From Bradyrhizobium sp. in8p8 (lineage in GTDB: Bacteria; Pseudomonadota; Alphaproteobacteria; Rhizobiales; Xanthobacteraceae), in the NCBI RefSeq assembly GCF_000426845.1, contig NZ_AUGD01000007.1, positions 62,001 through 126,000 on the forward strand: 64,000 bases of DNA, read 5' to 3'. Of the stretch, positions 26,301-35,415 are shown piece by piece (position 1 is the first letter of the stretch; every line of letters begins with the position of its first letter). The position numbers were made by a program, and so were the translations under genes. The notes under the pieces were generated by a model, which was not told the DNA's origin, ran no database searches, and saw only the letters and a list, made by a program, of their open reading frames with translations.

Positions 26301-26639
26301 GCTGTGGCCTTGTCGCAAGCTCCGGCGGTCGCGGACGATCCGACGCGCCGCCTGCGCGCGGAGCTGAGACGCGCACCGCTCGATGAGAGGCCGGCCCTGT
26401 TGCGGCGTCTGATCATCGAGCATCTCGGTGTCATCTTGCGCCGCACGGTGAATCCCGACCGCTCATTCTTTGACTACGGCCTCGATTCGCTGGGGACGCT
26501 CCAATTGCTGGTGGCACTCGAATCCGACACCGGCGTCCGGCTGCGCGCCGTGGAGGTGACGACCGTGCGTGCTCTGGCCGACACGTTGAGCAGGGCGATG
26601 CGAGAATTGCAGCCAGCCGGAGCAGATGCCGGTGACTGA
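20364..26639 (+). CDS. Highly reducing single-module type I PKS, MAS/Pks2-like (KS-AT-DH-ER-KR-ACP)
   Basis: A 2,091-residue synthase in one open frame from GTG. KS (~1-425): DTACSSSL with Cys173, HGTGT His308 and His344 triad. AT (~525-830): GHSMGE near residue 617 and AREVAVDVASHTFHVEPI, close to the mycobacterial MAS/Pks2 pattern. DH (~890-1180): DHRVNEVPLLPG with the usual Gly replaced by Glu, and LLDACFQ. ER (~1405-1720): SATGGVGQAA. KR (~1745-1920): VTGGLGGLG and SAYAAAN. ACP (~2005-2080): YGLDSLG with the phosphopantetheine Ser. All domains for full reduction are present and there is no thioesterase, so release is probably by the downstream PapA-like protein. Iterative methyl-branched or straight fatty-acid elongation is inferred from similarity to MAS. 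Confidence 0.94.
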   Translation: MTAIAVVGIGCRLPGHIGSPAAFWSALLAGSDLVTDIPQQRWNADDYYVPVAGLPGSSVSRWGAFLDDPSGFDHRFFGIGEPEALAMDPQHRLLLEVTWEAAEHSGRDPRCLCGTDAGVFFGLSHQDYMQVTRDAGALGQAYAFTGTPFSMASGRVAHAMGLTGPAITMDTACSSSLVAVHAARRSLLARECHIAFAGGAMLMFSPATYASASGLGMLSPTGRCHAFDERADGFVRAEGCGVVMLKLLSDALRDNDRVLAVIRGSAVNQDGRTHNILAPSRAAQVAVIDRALSEAQVDPSSVGMIEAHGTGTPVGDTEEFHSLSTQYGRQAPCALGSLKSNLGHAESAAGVLGLIKTTLALAHGVVPRSLHFHRLPTHLQTIETRLFVPTDTAPWPSTGADGLRRAAVSSYGMSGTNVHVVLEQAPQAADSPLPLESRRTGERPWLFPISSTSPAALRASAGRLASWLDATAGSHGPSDVARTLACRRGHRPVRHALIAKTLDDLTGQLHGLAGDASIDAEWVDDNGRGPVFVFSGHGSQWDTMGAALLDVDAVFADVIAAIEPLIQAVSGFSVTDTLRQPGQLSGIERVQPAIFAVQVAMAASLKAQGVAPSAVIGHSMGEVSAAVVAGALSLEDGVKVICHRAMLCQTLAGSGAMAVVGLAPAAVREDLARRLVNDVEVAVLAAPASTVVGGSVEAVQRLVAAWQAEGLFAREVAVDVASHTFHVEPILAQLSERLAGVTANKPQTPMYSTVLLDPRESPVCDGAYWVDNLRHSVRFRPAVHAVLEDGHRVFVELSPHPIVTRAVLENAAAMDFAVRALPSMTRGEPMRNGLLDLVGAIYVAGAAIDFGAMYPDGPLLDLPLPAWTHYPLFLAPAVPTAGAHHLLSTHPLLNVHRTLHEEPERHIWSSEVGLNAHPWLADHRVNEVPLLPGAGFCEMALAAARMAFGTSLVEVQAMTFDHALRLEPSMPVVCTAVLDRPGELNFRLESRADSGAQVHARARLFAGASADSAPAYDIAALRAAHARPVAADEVWRWFDSQRIQFGPSFRALGTSLALSADGASLFADLRLPASLRTGARGYTVHPVLLDACFQSVGAFAQVVSGTNGRPLLPLSVRSLRLHHPDADAAHCITRFVAMDALHVEVDIDLLDASGRVLLSVDGLAMGGGAAGQHADAVACNSRLLDVVWEPWDIPRAKVQPGDGAWLLLDADDSGHQLTMRLEGSLREQGFKTLILSSAGAGKGGMWREQIEDVLHQHRPAAVAVVLPRSREPASPDAGRANISSLLHVTKALMECERRPRLFVITCMAQRVLPDDTVQLAHAGVRGCLRAVGAEFPALHPTQIDVDLRADLSLIQRQLLSGSKEDETALRGTSAYVARLQRSPLGHADRRMVDRDAARDGLRLEIRVPGDLQTLEMAAFERRAPDAGEVEVAVHATSVNFADVLVALGRYPTVCGRAQDLGLDFAGIVTAVGPGLSPFRVGDRVAGLCCGGAWATYVTCDARLLAAIPRTLTDAEAAAILATTATAWYGLKDLARIGPGDKVLIHSATGGVGQAAVAIARAAGAEIFATAGSEARRELLRANGIGHVYDSRTVAFAEQIRQDTAGYGVDIVLNSLTGASQRAGLELLAPGGRFIEIGKKDIYGGTWVELSPFKRNLSFFAVDLAQMCMTAPARVQALLSRVMRLAGEERRILPDIAAYPLADAARAIRVVSGAGHIGKLVLSVPRTGHYRVPEAPKRFTPFKSDGAYIVTGGLGGLGLLIADAMSAAGAGRVILNARSRPTDAAASVLAGMRARGTEVEVISADIAAPSTARRLVEAATATGLSLRGVLHGAAVVADGILPSVTEERLYRNWAPKVDGAWHLHQATLKRQLDWFCCFSSVAALFGSPGQSAYAAANSWLDTFTQWRRAQGLPSSAIAWAAWADVGAGAHLSARGDVRMIDPRDGAYAFETLLRHDRGYAAYVDVGGAPWLTSLSARSPFAVALSQAPAVADDPTRRLRAELRRAPLDERPALLRRLIIEHLGVILRRTVNPDRSFFDYGLDSLGTLQLLVALESDTGVRLRAVEVTTVRALADTLSRAMRELQPAGADAGD

Positions 26640-28056
26640 TCTGCGTCCGCTGCATGACTGGTCAGGGCCTCCTGCGACGCTGACTCTCTGGTGTCCCTCT
26701 GCGGCCTCGATAGAAAGCGCCAAACGCGCGCCGGTGTCGCCCGCCTTGCCGAGCTACGAACAGGAACAGCATCTGCGTGCTTTCCGTGCGTGCGAGCAGC
26801 GACAAGAGGCGATGGCGCGCCTGCTCGTGGTTGTGTGGGATGAACCCGGGCGATGTGACCTCAGGGCTATGACCCATGTGGTGACCGCGCATCTGCGCAG
26901 GCACGACACTTATCACAGCTGGTTCGAGGAGCGCGGCAAAGCGATCGTAAGACACGTACTGACCGATCCTGCGGCCATTCAGATGGAGTGTTCGACGCTC
27001 GGCGAGGTGAGCGCTGAGGATTGGCAAAAGCACATCATCGCAACCCCGACACCGTTCGCATGGGATTGCTTTCGCTTCGGCATTCTCCAACGCACCAATG
27101 GCTTCACTTGCTTCGCAAGCATTGACCATTTGCACGGCGACGCGACCCTCATCGCGTTCCTGATGACAGAGATCCGCTTGGCGTATCGCGCTGTGCTCGA
27201 CGGGGAGACGCCGCTTCAATTCGGACGGCCGGGCAGCTATCTGGATTACTGCACCAGTCAGCGCCAGCGGGCCGCCGTGACAACGTTGTCGGATCCCGAG
27301 GTGGAGCAGTGGATCGCGTTCCTGCACCGGAACAGCGGGCGGATGCCCTCTTTCGCGTTGCCGCTCGGTGTGATGGAGGATCGCTATCAGGCCGAGTATG
27401 TGCACATCGACATCTTCGATGATGATGCCATGGCCGCGTTCGAGTCCGCGTGCCATGCTTCCGGCGCGCGGGCAATCGGCGGCCTCTTGGCCTGCGCGGC
27501 CCTGACCGAACGGGAAATGACAGGGCGGTCGCGCTACAGCGTCGTCACTCCAACGACGACGCGAATATCGCCACAGGCGTTCAGGACGACCGGCTGGTGC
27601 GTTGGCGTGGTGCCCATCGACTTCGAGGTGCAAGAGCTGACGTTTTCCGAACTTGCCCTCATTGCCCAACGCAACTTTGACGAACGGCTTTGCCTTGCCA
27701 ACGTGCCGATCGAGCTCGTGCTCGAACTGGCCGCCGGGCTGCCGGCGGTACGGTCCGTCGCCACGGGTGGCGTCATGCTGTCGTATATGGATGCGAACGT
27801 TCCTCCGCTCAGTGCGCACATTGCGCGCGAATGGCATGAGGCGAATGGGCGCGTTTATATTAACCAAGGCATGGCCGCGCAGGTTGCGCTCTGGTTGTTT
27901 CGTACGCAACGCGGGCTCTCGCTTACGGTGGCTTATCCGGCCAACGCGACCGCCCGAGCCTCGATGCACCGCTATGTCAAAGCCTTTGCGGGTGCATGCC
28001 GCCGGGCGGCCGACGCAGTGATGGCGACGCAAGCTCATGTCGGCCTTTCGCTATGA
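26626..28056 (+). CDS. PapA-like polyketide-associated acyltransferase (condensation-domain superfamily)
   Basis: A 476-residue protein overlapping the PKS stop by 14 bases. Features fit the mycobacterial PapA group: an early SYEQEQHLRAFRACEQRQ segment, then DHLHGDAT with the condensation-type H-x3-D motif (H168, D172; the usual following Gly is Ala), and a late structural segment (TTGWCVGVVPIDFEVQ) near the tunnel. PapA enzymes take an acyl chain directly from the PKS carrier protein or from acyl-CoA and esterify an alcohol such as trehalose or a diol. Its place immediately after a MAS-like PKS supports a chain-release role here; the acceptor is unknown. Confidence 0.8.
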   Translation: MPVTDLRPLHDWSGPPATLTLWCPSAASIESAKRAPVSPALPSYEQEQHLRAFRACEQRQEAMARLLVVVWDEPGRCDLRAMTHVVTAHLRRHDTYHSWFEERGKAIVRHVLTDPAAIQMECSTLGEVSAEDWQKHIIATPTPFAWDCFRFGILQRTNGFTCFASIDHLHGDATLIAFLMTEIRLAYRAVLDGETPLQFGRPGSYLDYCTSQRQRAAVTTLSDPEVEQWIAFLHRNSGRMPSFALPLGVMEDRYQAEYVHIDIFDDDAMAAFESACHASGARAIGGLLACAALTEREMTGRSRYSVVTPTTTRISPQAFRTTGWCVGVVPIDFEVQELTFSELALIAQRNFDERLCLANVPIELVLELAAGLPAVRSVATGGVMLSYMDANVPPLSAHIAREWHEANGRVYINQGMAAQVALWLFRTQRGLSLTVAYPANATARASMHRYVKAFAGACRRAADAVMATQAHVGLSL

Positions 28057-29435
28057 CGCATGCGATCGCTGACCCGGAGAACCCGCACCCTATGTCGCCG
28101 CCGTTCCTGTCCTTTACGGATCAGGCAATTTACCTCGCGCATGTCTCACTCGGGCAACATGCGGTCATTCAGGTACTGTGGCGCTATCTGCGGCCTGTGG
28201 ACCTGGACGCGCTGACACGGTTCCGTGACAATCTCGCGCACGGACATCTGGCGCGGCTGATCCGGCCGGCGCTGCTTCCGTTCGCGCGGCACCAATGGGT
28301 CAGCGCGCCACCACCTTCGTCCGCTCTGGCTGTGGCGGAGGCGCCGCTTGCCCCTGAGCAGCTGCAGGCGTGGGCCGACGCGCAGGTGGCGCTTCCACTA
28401 GATCCGGTGCGCGGACCAGCATGGAGATTGACGATCCAAACCTTTACAGACAACTCCACGGTGGTCTCGCTTGTGGTGTCGCACTGCATCGCGGACGGAC
28501 TGACCATCGCAGCAGCCGTGAACGAAGCCGTGCGGGGAGAGCGAAGGCCTGCGGCCTATCCCGCAGGGGCAGTCTTGTCAGCGCTCCGCGCTGCGACAAC
28601 ACTGGGTGCCGAACTGCAACGTATCGTGCGGGACGCGCCGGCAACGCTACAGGCGCTCGCCGAGCTGGCCCGTACAGCATACACCTCGCGCGCCACGTCC
28701 CGCACCGCCGCGTTGAATCAGGCTAGCGCAGATGGCCGGCCAGTCGTATTTCCGTCAGCCTTCATGCGCGTACCCACGTCCGTCTGGGACGCCAGGGCGA
28801 AGAGCCTCGGTGCAAACCGTATCACCCTCCTGGCCGCGATAACCGCGGCTTTTGCCCAGACACTCGGTCGTGTCCGCGACGAAGAGGTGACCTTGTTGAT
28901 TCCCGTCAATCAGCGAGAGGGTTCGTCGCACACCGGCGGAAACGGCGTTGCGCTTGCCACATTGAAGCTGCGTGTCGACGAATTGCGCGGAGGTCTGCAT
29001 TCGTTGCAGCGGCGTCTGCTAGCTACGCTGCTGCGGACGAGACGGGAACCCAATCGACTTGCCACGCTGCTGCCCCTGGTGCCGTTTGTGCCAAGACGCG
29101 CAGTTTCGGCTGCCAACCATGCGGCGCTTGGTGCGCTCGCCGACCTGCCGGTCACCTGTTCGAATTTGGGCGACCTGCCGAAGGACGTGCTCCAGATCGA
29201 CGGCGGCGCGGCCGATCGAGTCTGCTTTCGCGGCATCGACCGCCCCGTCCCGCGCTGCGCGATCGAGGCGCGTCAAGGTGTTGCAACTGTCTTCGCCGGC
29301 GCCGTACCCGGTTTTCTGAACCTGAGCTTCGTAGCCTATCAGCCTGGCGTGGTGACGGAGGCTCAGCATCTTCGCGCGCTCGTCGAACGGCTCTTCGCTG
29401 ACTGCGAACTCGTTGGCGAGTCCTTCGATGCTTGA
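28053..29435 (+). CDS. Acyltransferase-like protein 1 of three (HxxxDG, condensation/WS-DGAT-like)
   Basis: The ATG at 28053 overlaps the PapA stop as ATGA, so translation is probably coupled; 460 residues. SHCIADGLT carries the HxxxDG motif (H144, D148, G149) of CoA-dependent acyltransferases. It shares with its two downstream neighbours an N-terminal DQ.AY/VLWRY/ARLIRPALLPFARHQWV block, PLDPVRGPAWRL, a LLIPVNQREG strand and LPVTCSNLGDLPKDV. That marks a tandem-duplicated family. Substrates are unknown; esterification of a hydroxylated carrier with fatty or polyketide acyl groups is inferred from context. No signal peptide. Confidence 0.75.
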   Translation: MTHAIADPENPHPMSPPFLSFTDQAIYLAHVSLGQHAVIQVLWRYLRPVDLDALTRFRDNLAHGHLARLIRPALLPFARHQWVSAPPPSSALAVAEAPLAPEQLQAWADAQVALPLDPVRGPAWRLTIQTFTDNSTVVSLVVSHCIADGLTIAAAVNEAVRGERRPAAYPAGAVLSALRAATTLGAELQRIVRDAPATLQALAELARTAYTSRATSRTAALNQASADGRPVVFPSAFMRVPTSVWDARAKSLGANRITLLAAITAAFAQTLGRVRDEEVTLLIPVNQREGSSHTGGNGVALATLKLRVDELRGGLHSLQRRLLATLLRTRREPNRLATLLPLVPFVPRRAVSAANHAALGALADLPVTCSNLGDLPKDVLQIDGGAADRVCFRGIDRPVPRCAIEARQGVATVFAGAVPGFLNLSFVAYQPGVVTEAQHLRALVERLFADCELVGESFDA

Positions 29436-30816
29436 GACGAGCACGCCCGGCGCCCCCGCCTACACGCGGCACCGCCTCGCCTGGTTGGACCAACTGGCTT
29501 ACGAATTGTTCAGGGCCACGGGTCGAAGCCAATTGATGCAATGCTTGTGGCTCTACGACCGTGACGTGAACCTCGCCGCGCTACTGCGAACACGGGAGCG
29601 GTTCGCGGCGCTGTCGTTCAATCGCCTCATCGAGCCGTCGTCCCTGCCGTGGGGAAGGCCTCGTTGGGTGAAGCCGGCCGTGACAGCCATTCCGCTTGAG
29701 CAGAGTGCGGACCCGCTGCCACGATCGCGGCTGCTGCACTGGGCTAACCAGCACGCGCGCGCGCCCATCGACCCTGTGATCGGTCCGGCCGTGCGAATGG
29801 CCATCCAGCCGTTCGACGACGGCAGCACGGCCGTGAGCCTGGTCGGGTCGCATCTGCTGCTCGACGGGCTGGGGGCCGTGCGCGCCATCGCGGCGGCCGT
29901 AAACGGCATCGGCCTCCCGAGCCCATACGCAGTTGCAGGTGCCCGGGGGCGGCTGTCCGGGTGCGTGTCGGACGCGTGGCAGGTCCTCGCCGACGCTCCG
30001 CGCACGGTCGCCGCGCTCGCCCGGATCGCCCACGCGAACTGGTACAAGTCCGCGGTCCCTGTGTTGAGGTCGGTTGCTACAGTCGCCGAGGCAGGCCACG
30101 AGCCATCAACAATCGTGGAGCTTCCGTCGGTTGTGGTCACTGTTGAATCGGATGCCTGGCTCGCCTGCCAGCAGCGGCTTGGCGGTAGCTCGAATACGCT
30201 ACTGCCAGGCTTCGTCGCGTCCCTCGCATCGCGCCTGGGCCGCCGCCGTCTCTCCGACGGCGCCATCAGCCTGCTTGTCCCAATAAACCGGAGGCGTGGG
30301 CTCGATGACGAACGGGCGCTGGCGATTGATTTCCACACGATGAATGTCGCGCCTGCAGGCTTGGACACGAGCCTGCGCCCCGTCAATGCTTCGCTGGAGG
30401 CACTGGTTCGCGGCGCGAGGAAAAGTCAGACCGGTCCACTGGCTTCGTTCCTGCCTGCGATCGCTTGGATGCCGCGCTCCGCCGCGAAGACGCTCGTGGA
30501 CCGTTTGTTCAATTATGCCGGTGAGCTGCCGGCGAGTTGTTCCGACGTTGGTATGCTGCCGGACGGGCTCGCGCGCATCGACGGTGCGCCGTGCCGCCAG
30601 GTGCTGACACGAGCTGTGGATGTCAACGTTACGCGCCAAGACCTGGAGCGCTCCCAGGGCCATCTCGTGGTTGTTGCCTCCCGCTACGGCCAGACGATTT
30701 CCCTCTGCATCGAGGCCTGCCAGCTGGGACCCACACAAACCACGCCTGACGAACTTCGCCTGCTGGTCTCGCGGACACTCGCGGACTTCGGACTGGACGC
30801 AATCATCGATGCGTGA
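29428..30816 (+). CDS. Acyltransferase-like protein 2 of three (HxxxDG)
   Basis: The ATG at 29428 overlaps the preceding stop by 8 bases; 462 residues. GSHLLLDGLG carries HxxxDG (H142, D146, G147). Shared blocks with its neighbours: LDQLAYELF, LIEPSSLPWGRPRWV, PIDPVIGPAVRMAIQPF, LLVPINRRRG, and LPASCSDVGMLPDGLARIDGAPC. The complete catalytic motif suggests an active enzyme. It is the middle gene of the tandem set; which hydroxyl or acyl donor it uses cannot be said. No membrane segments were identified. Confidence 0.75.
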   Translation: MLETSTPGAPAYTRHRLAWLDQLAYELFRATGRSQLMQCLWLYDRDVNLAALLRTRERFAALSFNRLIEPSSLPWGRPRWVKPAVTAIPLEQSADPLPRSRLLHWANQHARAPIDPVIGPAVRMAIQPFDDGSTAVSLVGSHLLLDGLGAVRAIAAAVNGIGLPSPYAVAGARGRLSGCVSDAWQVLADAPRTVAALARIAHANWYKSAVPVLRSVATVAEAGHEPSTIVELPSVVVTVESDAWLACQQRLGGSSNTLLPGFVASLASRLGRRRLSDGAISLLVPINRRRGLDDERALAIDFHTMNVAPAGLDTSLRPVNASLEALVRGARKSQTGPLASFLPAIAWMPRSAAKTLVDRLFNYAGELPASCSDVGMLPDGLARIDGAPCRQVLTRAVDVNVTRQDLERSQGHLVVVASRYGQTISLCIEACQLGPTQTTPDELRLLVSRTLADFGLDAIIDA

Positions 30817-30924
30817 TCTCAAGGGAACGCGCCGCGCTCAGCGTCGTGCCACATTCGTCTGCAAGTGCCGAAGGACAAGGGGCGACGGTCGCTTCGCGCA
30901 GCAAAGATCGTGGAGGCTTGAGCG

Positions 30925-32298
30925 GTGAGCCATTCGTCTGCCAACAAGCTCTACCGACGCTGCTCCGGGGCGACCGACCCCGGCGCAGACGACGTATTGT
31001 GCTATATGGACCAGGGTTCATTCGTCGGATTGCGCGCGCTCGGGCGCGGGCCTGCGCTGCACCTGACCTGGTTGTATCCGCACGCTCTCGATGAAGCGGC
31101 CGTGAGGGAGTTCAACGAGCGCCTCACGAGAGGATTGCTGGGACGTCTCCTGCAGCGTTCGCCATTACCATGGGGGCGGCACCGTTGGGTGGCCAATCCT
31201 GTGCCGGGGCCGGTGACGTGGTTTCGTGACCCGCTCCCGGATGAGCGTCTGCCCCATTTGCGACGTGAGCTGCTCGATCTGCCTCTCGATCCCGAGCACG
31301 GACCAGGCTGGCGACTGGCAGTCCAGCCGCTGGAGGGCGGCGGCTGCGCGCTGATGATGCTGGTCTCGCACACGATCGCTGACACCCAAGCCACAAGTCA
31401 GGCCATTGCTGACGCAGTGGCGGGTCGATGTCTTGACCATGGATTCCCAGCCCCATCCTGGCGATGGTCTCCAGTGATGTTGGCGTGCGACAGCGTCGAG
31501 AGCTTGCGGACTCTGCCCGACGTCTCGCGTGCTCTGGTAGCTCTCCTGCGAGGGGCGCACAAAAGGAGGGCGGGCGTGTCCCGTTCGAGCGCTCGAAGCA
31601 GTCGCAACCGGCTTGAGCCGGCAGTGGATGTGCCGCTTGTGTGGGTGGTCATGGACGCAGCAGCGTCGAAACGGCGAACGTCGGATCTGGGTGTGGCGAG
31701 CAACACGCTGATCATGGCCTTCACGGCACGGCTCGCTCTCCGGATGGGCCGCGTGGATGCTTCGGGGCGCGTGAAGCTGGTGTTGCCGGTCAGCGACCGC
31801 CGTTCGAGCGACCGCCGCGGCAACGCGCTGCGGTCGATCACCGTGATGGTGGATCCCGATGCCTGCCGCAACGATCCGCGCGCTTTACAGCGAGATATGA
31901 AGGCTGCCCTGGCCTCGCTGATCCGCCACGGTGATGACTTGTCGCCGGTGCTGCCGCTGATTCCGTATGTGCCACTGTGGCTGGCGCGTCATCTGGAGCG
32001 GGCGGCACTCGGGGCGGACCTGCCTGTTGGATGCAGCCTCGCCGGCGAATTGCCGCTCGACGTGCACCGCCCTTGCGGCGAGGCGTCACTTCTGCAGATT
32101 GCCCCTCTGGAGCGCTATACAGCCGCAGAACTCGAACGGCTGGGCGGCCTGCTATTCATCCTGTGCCACCGTGTCGGCGAACGGCTGTTCGCCACTGTGT
32201 CCGGCTACGCCAAAGATCGCGTGACGACCCGCGCCGAATTGGCACCGATCGTGCGCGACGCACTCGCGGATATGGGCCTGTGCGGGGCGCTCAGTTGA
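30925..32298 (+). CDS. Acyltransferase-like protein 3 of three (degenerate HxxxD-T motif)
   Basis: The GTG start at 30925 has a GGAGG site about 10 bases upstream; 457 residues. The family motif reads SHTIADTQ (H149, D153, Thr in place of Gly), and MDQGSF, LPWGRHRWV, PLDPEHGPGWRLAVQPL, LVLPVSDRRS and LPVGCSLAGELPLDV are conserved with the two upstream paralogues. The Gly-to-Thr change may alter or abolish catalysis; His and Asp are kept. A 108-base gap separates it from its neighbour, the only loose joint in this operon. It ends 46 bases from the end of the convergent ABC genes. Confidence 0.72.
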   Translation: MSHSSANKLYRRCSGATDPGADDVLCYMDQGSFVGLRALGRGPALHLTWLYPHALDEAAVREFNERLTRGLLGRLLQRSPLPWGRHRWVANPVPGPVTWFRDPLPDERLPHLRRELLDLPLDPEHGPGWRLAVQPLEGGGCALMMLVSHTIADTQATSQAIADAVAGRCLDHGFPAPSWRWSPVMLACDSVESLRTLPDVSRALVALLRGAHKRRAGVSRSSARSSRNRLEPAVDVPLVWVVMDAAASKRRTSDLGVASNTLIMAFTARLALRMGRVDASGRVKLVLPVSDRRSSDRRGNALRSITVMVDPDACRNDPRALQRDMKAALASLIRHGDDLSPVLPLIPYVPLWLARHLERAALGADLPVGCSLAGELPLDVHRPCGEASLLQIAPLERYTAAELERLGGLLFILCHRVGERLFATVSGYAKDRVTTRAELAPIVRDALADMGLCGALS

Positions 32299-32344
32299 CG
32301 AGAACCGACCGACACAGCGCACGGCCAAGACGGTTGTCGAACGT

Positions 32345-33511
32345 TCAAGCGACGCGCAGCGCATCGACGATGTTCATGCGGGCGGCTCGTACCGCCGGCA
32401 GAAAACCCCCGAGGAGGCCCATCACCAGCGCGAAGACGAGCGACCGCAGCACGATGCCGGGCGTCAGCACGAACTGGAATGCGAGCTCGGAGAGCGAGGT
32501 CCAGTTCAGCGTCGTGATCTTCACCTGCGTCATGAGCGATGCGAACAAAAGCCCGACGACCCAGCCGACGAGCGCGAGCAGCAGCGCCTCTACGAGGAAA
32601 GCACCGAGGATCCGCGAGCGCCGAAATCCGAGTGCGCGCAGAACCCCCACCTCCATCATGCGGCTAGCCACCGCAGCGTACATCGTTATCGTCGCGCCAA
32701 TCACCGCGCCGAGCGAGAACATCGCCGAGAGCGTGATCCCGAGAAGCTGAATGAATCCGGAGAGCAGGCGCGACTGCTCCTCGTAGAAGACGCGCTCGCG
32801 CTTGGCCTCGATGGTGAGGCGAGGGTCCGCTTCGAGCCGCGCCTTGAGCGCGTCGAAGCCTGAGCTATCAGCCAGCCGTACCGTGACGGAAGAGAAGAAG
32901 TCTCGCCGAAACGACTGCATGAGCTGTTCGCTGTCCGCCCAGATCTCCGAATCGAACCCGCTGCCGCCCGCGTCGAACCGGCCTACGATCTTCCACTCCC
33001 GGTGCGCAAATTTCAGGCTGGATCCGATCTCGATGTCTTCGAAACGCCCCGCGAGCGCCCGGCCAATGATGATCTCGTCCGATCCCAGACGAAACATGCG
33101 TCCCTCGACCAGCCGCAACCGCGGGCGGACGGCCAGAGCGGCTGGACCAACGCCCCGGATCAAGAGGTTGCTTGCCTGCTTGGTCTTGCGCCGGGGCTGG
33201 GCGATCAGCACAGCCGCTTCCTTCGAGACAACAGGTGCGCCCTCGGCTCCCATGACGACCTCGGGCTGGCTTTCGATGATCCTGGCCTGCCGACGGTCGA
33301 TCAGGCTCTGGATCTCGACTTCCGCAGAGCGGCGTACGAAGATGACGTTCGTTTCCTCGCCGGTTGCCACGAGTGTCTGCTTGAGTCCGGAGTCGAGCAT
33401 GAGCACGGCGGCGTAGACGAACACCACGAGGGCCATGCCCGCCGCGGTGAGCAAATTGGTGAGTTTGCGGACGTAGAGGTTACGCAGGCTGTAGGCGAGC
33501 AGCAACGGCAT
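32345..33511 (-). CDS. ABC transporter permease, FtsX/MacB type (1 of 2)
   Basis: A 388-residue membrane protein: an N-terminal helix (LTNLLTAAGMALVVFVYAAVLML), a large periplasmic MacB-PCD-like domain (residues ~40-240), and a C-terminal FtsX core of three helices including GATITMYAAVASRMMEVGVLRALGFRRSRILGAFLVEALLLALVGW. This type usually drives mechanotransmission rather than classic substrate passage, moving lipoproteins, antibiotics or lipids from the periplasmic side. It is the last gene of the ABC operon, 3 bases after the second permease, and ends 46 bases from the acyltransferase operon (convergent). Confidence 0.87.
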   Translation of the reverse strand: MPLLLAYSLRNLYVRKLTNLLTAAGMALVVFVYAAVLMLDSGLKQTLVATGEETNVIFVRRSAEVEIQSLIDRRQARIIESQPEVVMGAEGAPVVSKEAAVLIAQPRRKTKQASNLLIRGVGPAALAVRPRLRLVEGRMFRLGSDEIIIGRALAGRFEDIEIGSSLKFAHREWKIVGRFDAGGSGFDSEIWADSEQLMQSFRRDFFSSVTVRLADSSGFDALKARLEADPRLTIEAKRERVFYEEQSRLLSGFIQLLGITLSAMFSLGAVIGATITMYAAVASRMMEVGVLRALGFRRSRILGAFLVEALLLALVGWVVGLLFASLMTQVKITTLNWTSLSELAFQFVLTPGIVLRSLVFALVMGLLGGFLPAVRAARMNIVDALRVA

Positions 33512-33513
33512 GA

Positions 33514-34674
33514 TCAGCCCAACGCCCGAAGACCGTTGACGATGCTGACACGGGCGGCCTGGCGCATCGGCAAGACCGCCGCGAGGACCCCGACCGCCAA
33601 TGCCGAAAGTGCCTGAAGCAACACAGTGTTGACGCTCACGATCAGCGACGGGAAGAGCGTCGCGGAGAGTTCGGCAAGTCGCGAGGCAACCGGGGGCGTC
33701 AGCCCGATGGCGATGGCACCGCCGACCAATGCGATCGCGACGGATTCTCCCAGGATCAGGCGTGCGACGTAGCCGGGGCTGAAGCCAATGGCCTTCAGCG
33801 TGGCATACTCGCGGAGTCGCTCGCGCGCCGTCATCGCCATGGTGTTGGCCATGACCGCCAGGATGATGAAGATGACCACGAACGAGACCACGCGAATGGA
33901 GATGAGGATCGCCTCGGTCTGCTTCACGAAACCGATCTGGAACGCGCGCTCAGTCTCGGTGAGTGTCTCGGCGCGCGAGTTTCGGAACACTTCGTCGATC
34001 GCCTGACTGACTTCCGCGACCCGATTGATGCTGCCAACGTCCACGGCGAAGAAGCCGACCTGGTCGGCTTGTGCCTTGGAGCGCACCCGTAGCGTCTCGT
34101 TCAAATAGTCCCAACGGAAGAAAAGCTGCGAGGTGTCGGTTTTGGCGTCTCGGCCGTCGAAGACGCCGCAGATCACGAATTCCCAGTTGCCGGGGAAAAG
34201 CGTCCCGCGCAGTTGAACAACATCGCCCGGCCTGAAGCCGAAGCGCTTGGCGAGTCTGCGTCCAACAATTGCGCCGCGGCGGTCGCGGAGGAAGGCGCGC
34301 CGCACCTCGTCCGAAACGAGGATCTCGGGGAAGATATCGAAGTAGCTCGCGGCATCGATCGCAAACTGGGGAAAGAAATTCTTCGGATCCTTGTAGACGC
34401 CGCCGAACCAGGTCATGTAGGTGACGTGCCGCACGCCTTCGACAGCGCCGATGCGCTTGTAATATGCCTGCGGTAGCGGCAGCGTGAAAGAGACGGCGTT
34501 GCGGGTGAGCAGCCGCGAAGGCACGGCGCCATCCACGCCAGCGTACCACGTTTTGACCACCGTCTGGAGCACACCAAAGGCCAGGATTGAAACAACGAGG
34601 CCGACCAGCGTCAGAGACGTGCGGAGCCGTTGGCGCAAGACGTTGCGCGCCACGAGCGTCAGCCATTGGCTCAT
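33514..34674 (-). CDS. ABC transporter permease, FtsX/MacB type (2 of 2)
   Basis: A 386-residue FtsX-type permease: N-terminal helix SLTLVGLVVSILAFGVLQTVV, periplasmic domain, then IILAVMANTMAMTARERLREYATLKAIGFSPGYVARLILGESVAIALVGG and a final helix pair. It is clearly related to, but diverged from, the next gene, so the exporter is probably a heterodimer of permeases (LolCE-like arrangement) with one shared ATPase. ATG at 34674; only a 9-base gap from the ATPase stop. Confidence 0.87.
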   Translation of the reverse strand: MSQWLTLVARNVLRQRLRTSLTLVGLVVSILAFGVLQTVVKTWYAGVDGAVPSRLLTRNAVSFTLPLPQAYYKRIGAVEGVRHVTYMTWFGGVYKDPKNFFPQFAIDAASYFDIFPEILVSDEVRRAFLRDRRGAIVGRRLAKRFGFRPGDVVQLRGTLFPGNWEFVICGVFDGRDAKTDTSQLFFRWDYLNETLRVRSKAQADQVGFFAVDVGSINRVAEVSQAIDEVFRNSRAETLTETERAFQIGFVKQTEAILISIRVVSFVVIFIILAVMANTMAMTARERLREYATLKAIGFSPGYVARLILGESVAIALVGGAIAIGLTPPVASRLAELSATLFPSLIVSVNTVLLQALSALAVGVLAAVLPMRQAARVSIVNGLRALG

Positions 34675-34683
34675 GACCGGCGC

Positions 34684-35411
<728 letters not shown>

Positions 35412-35415
<4 letters not shown>

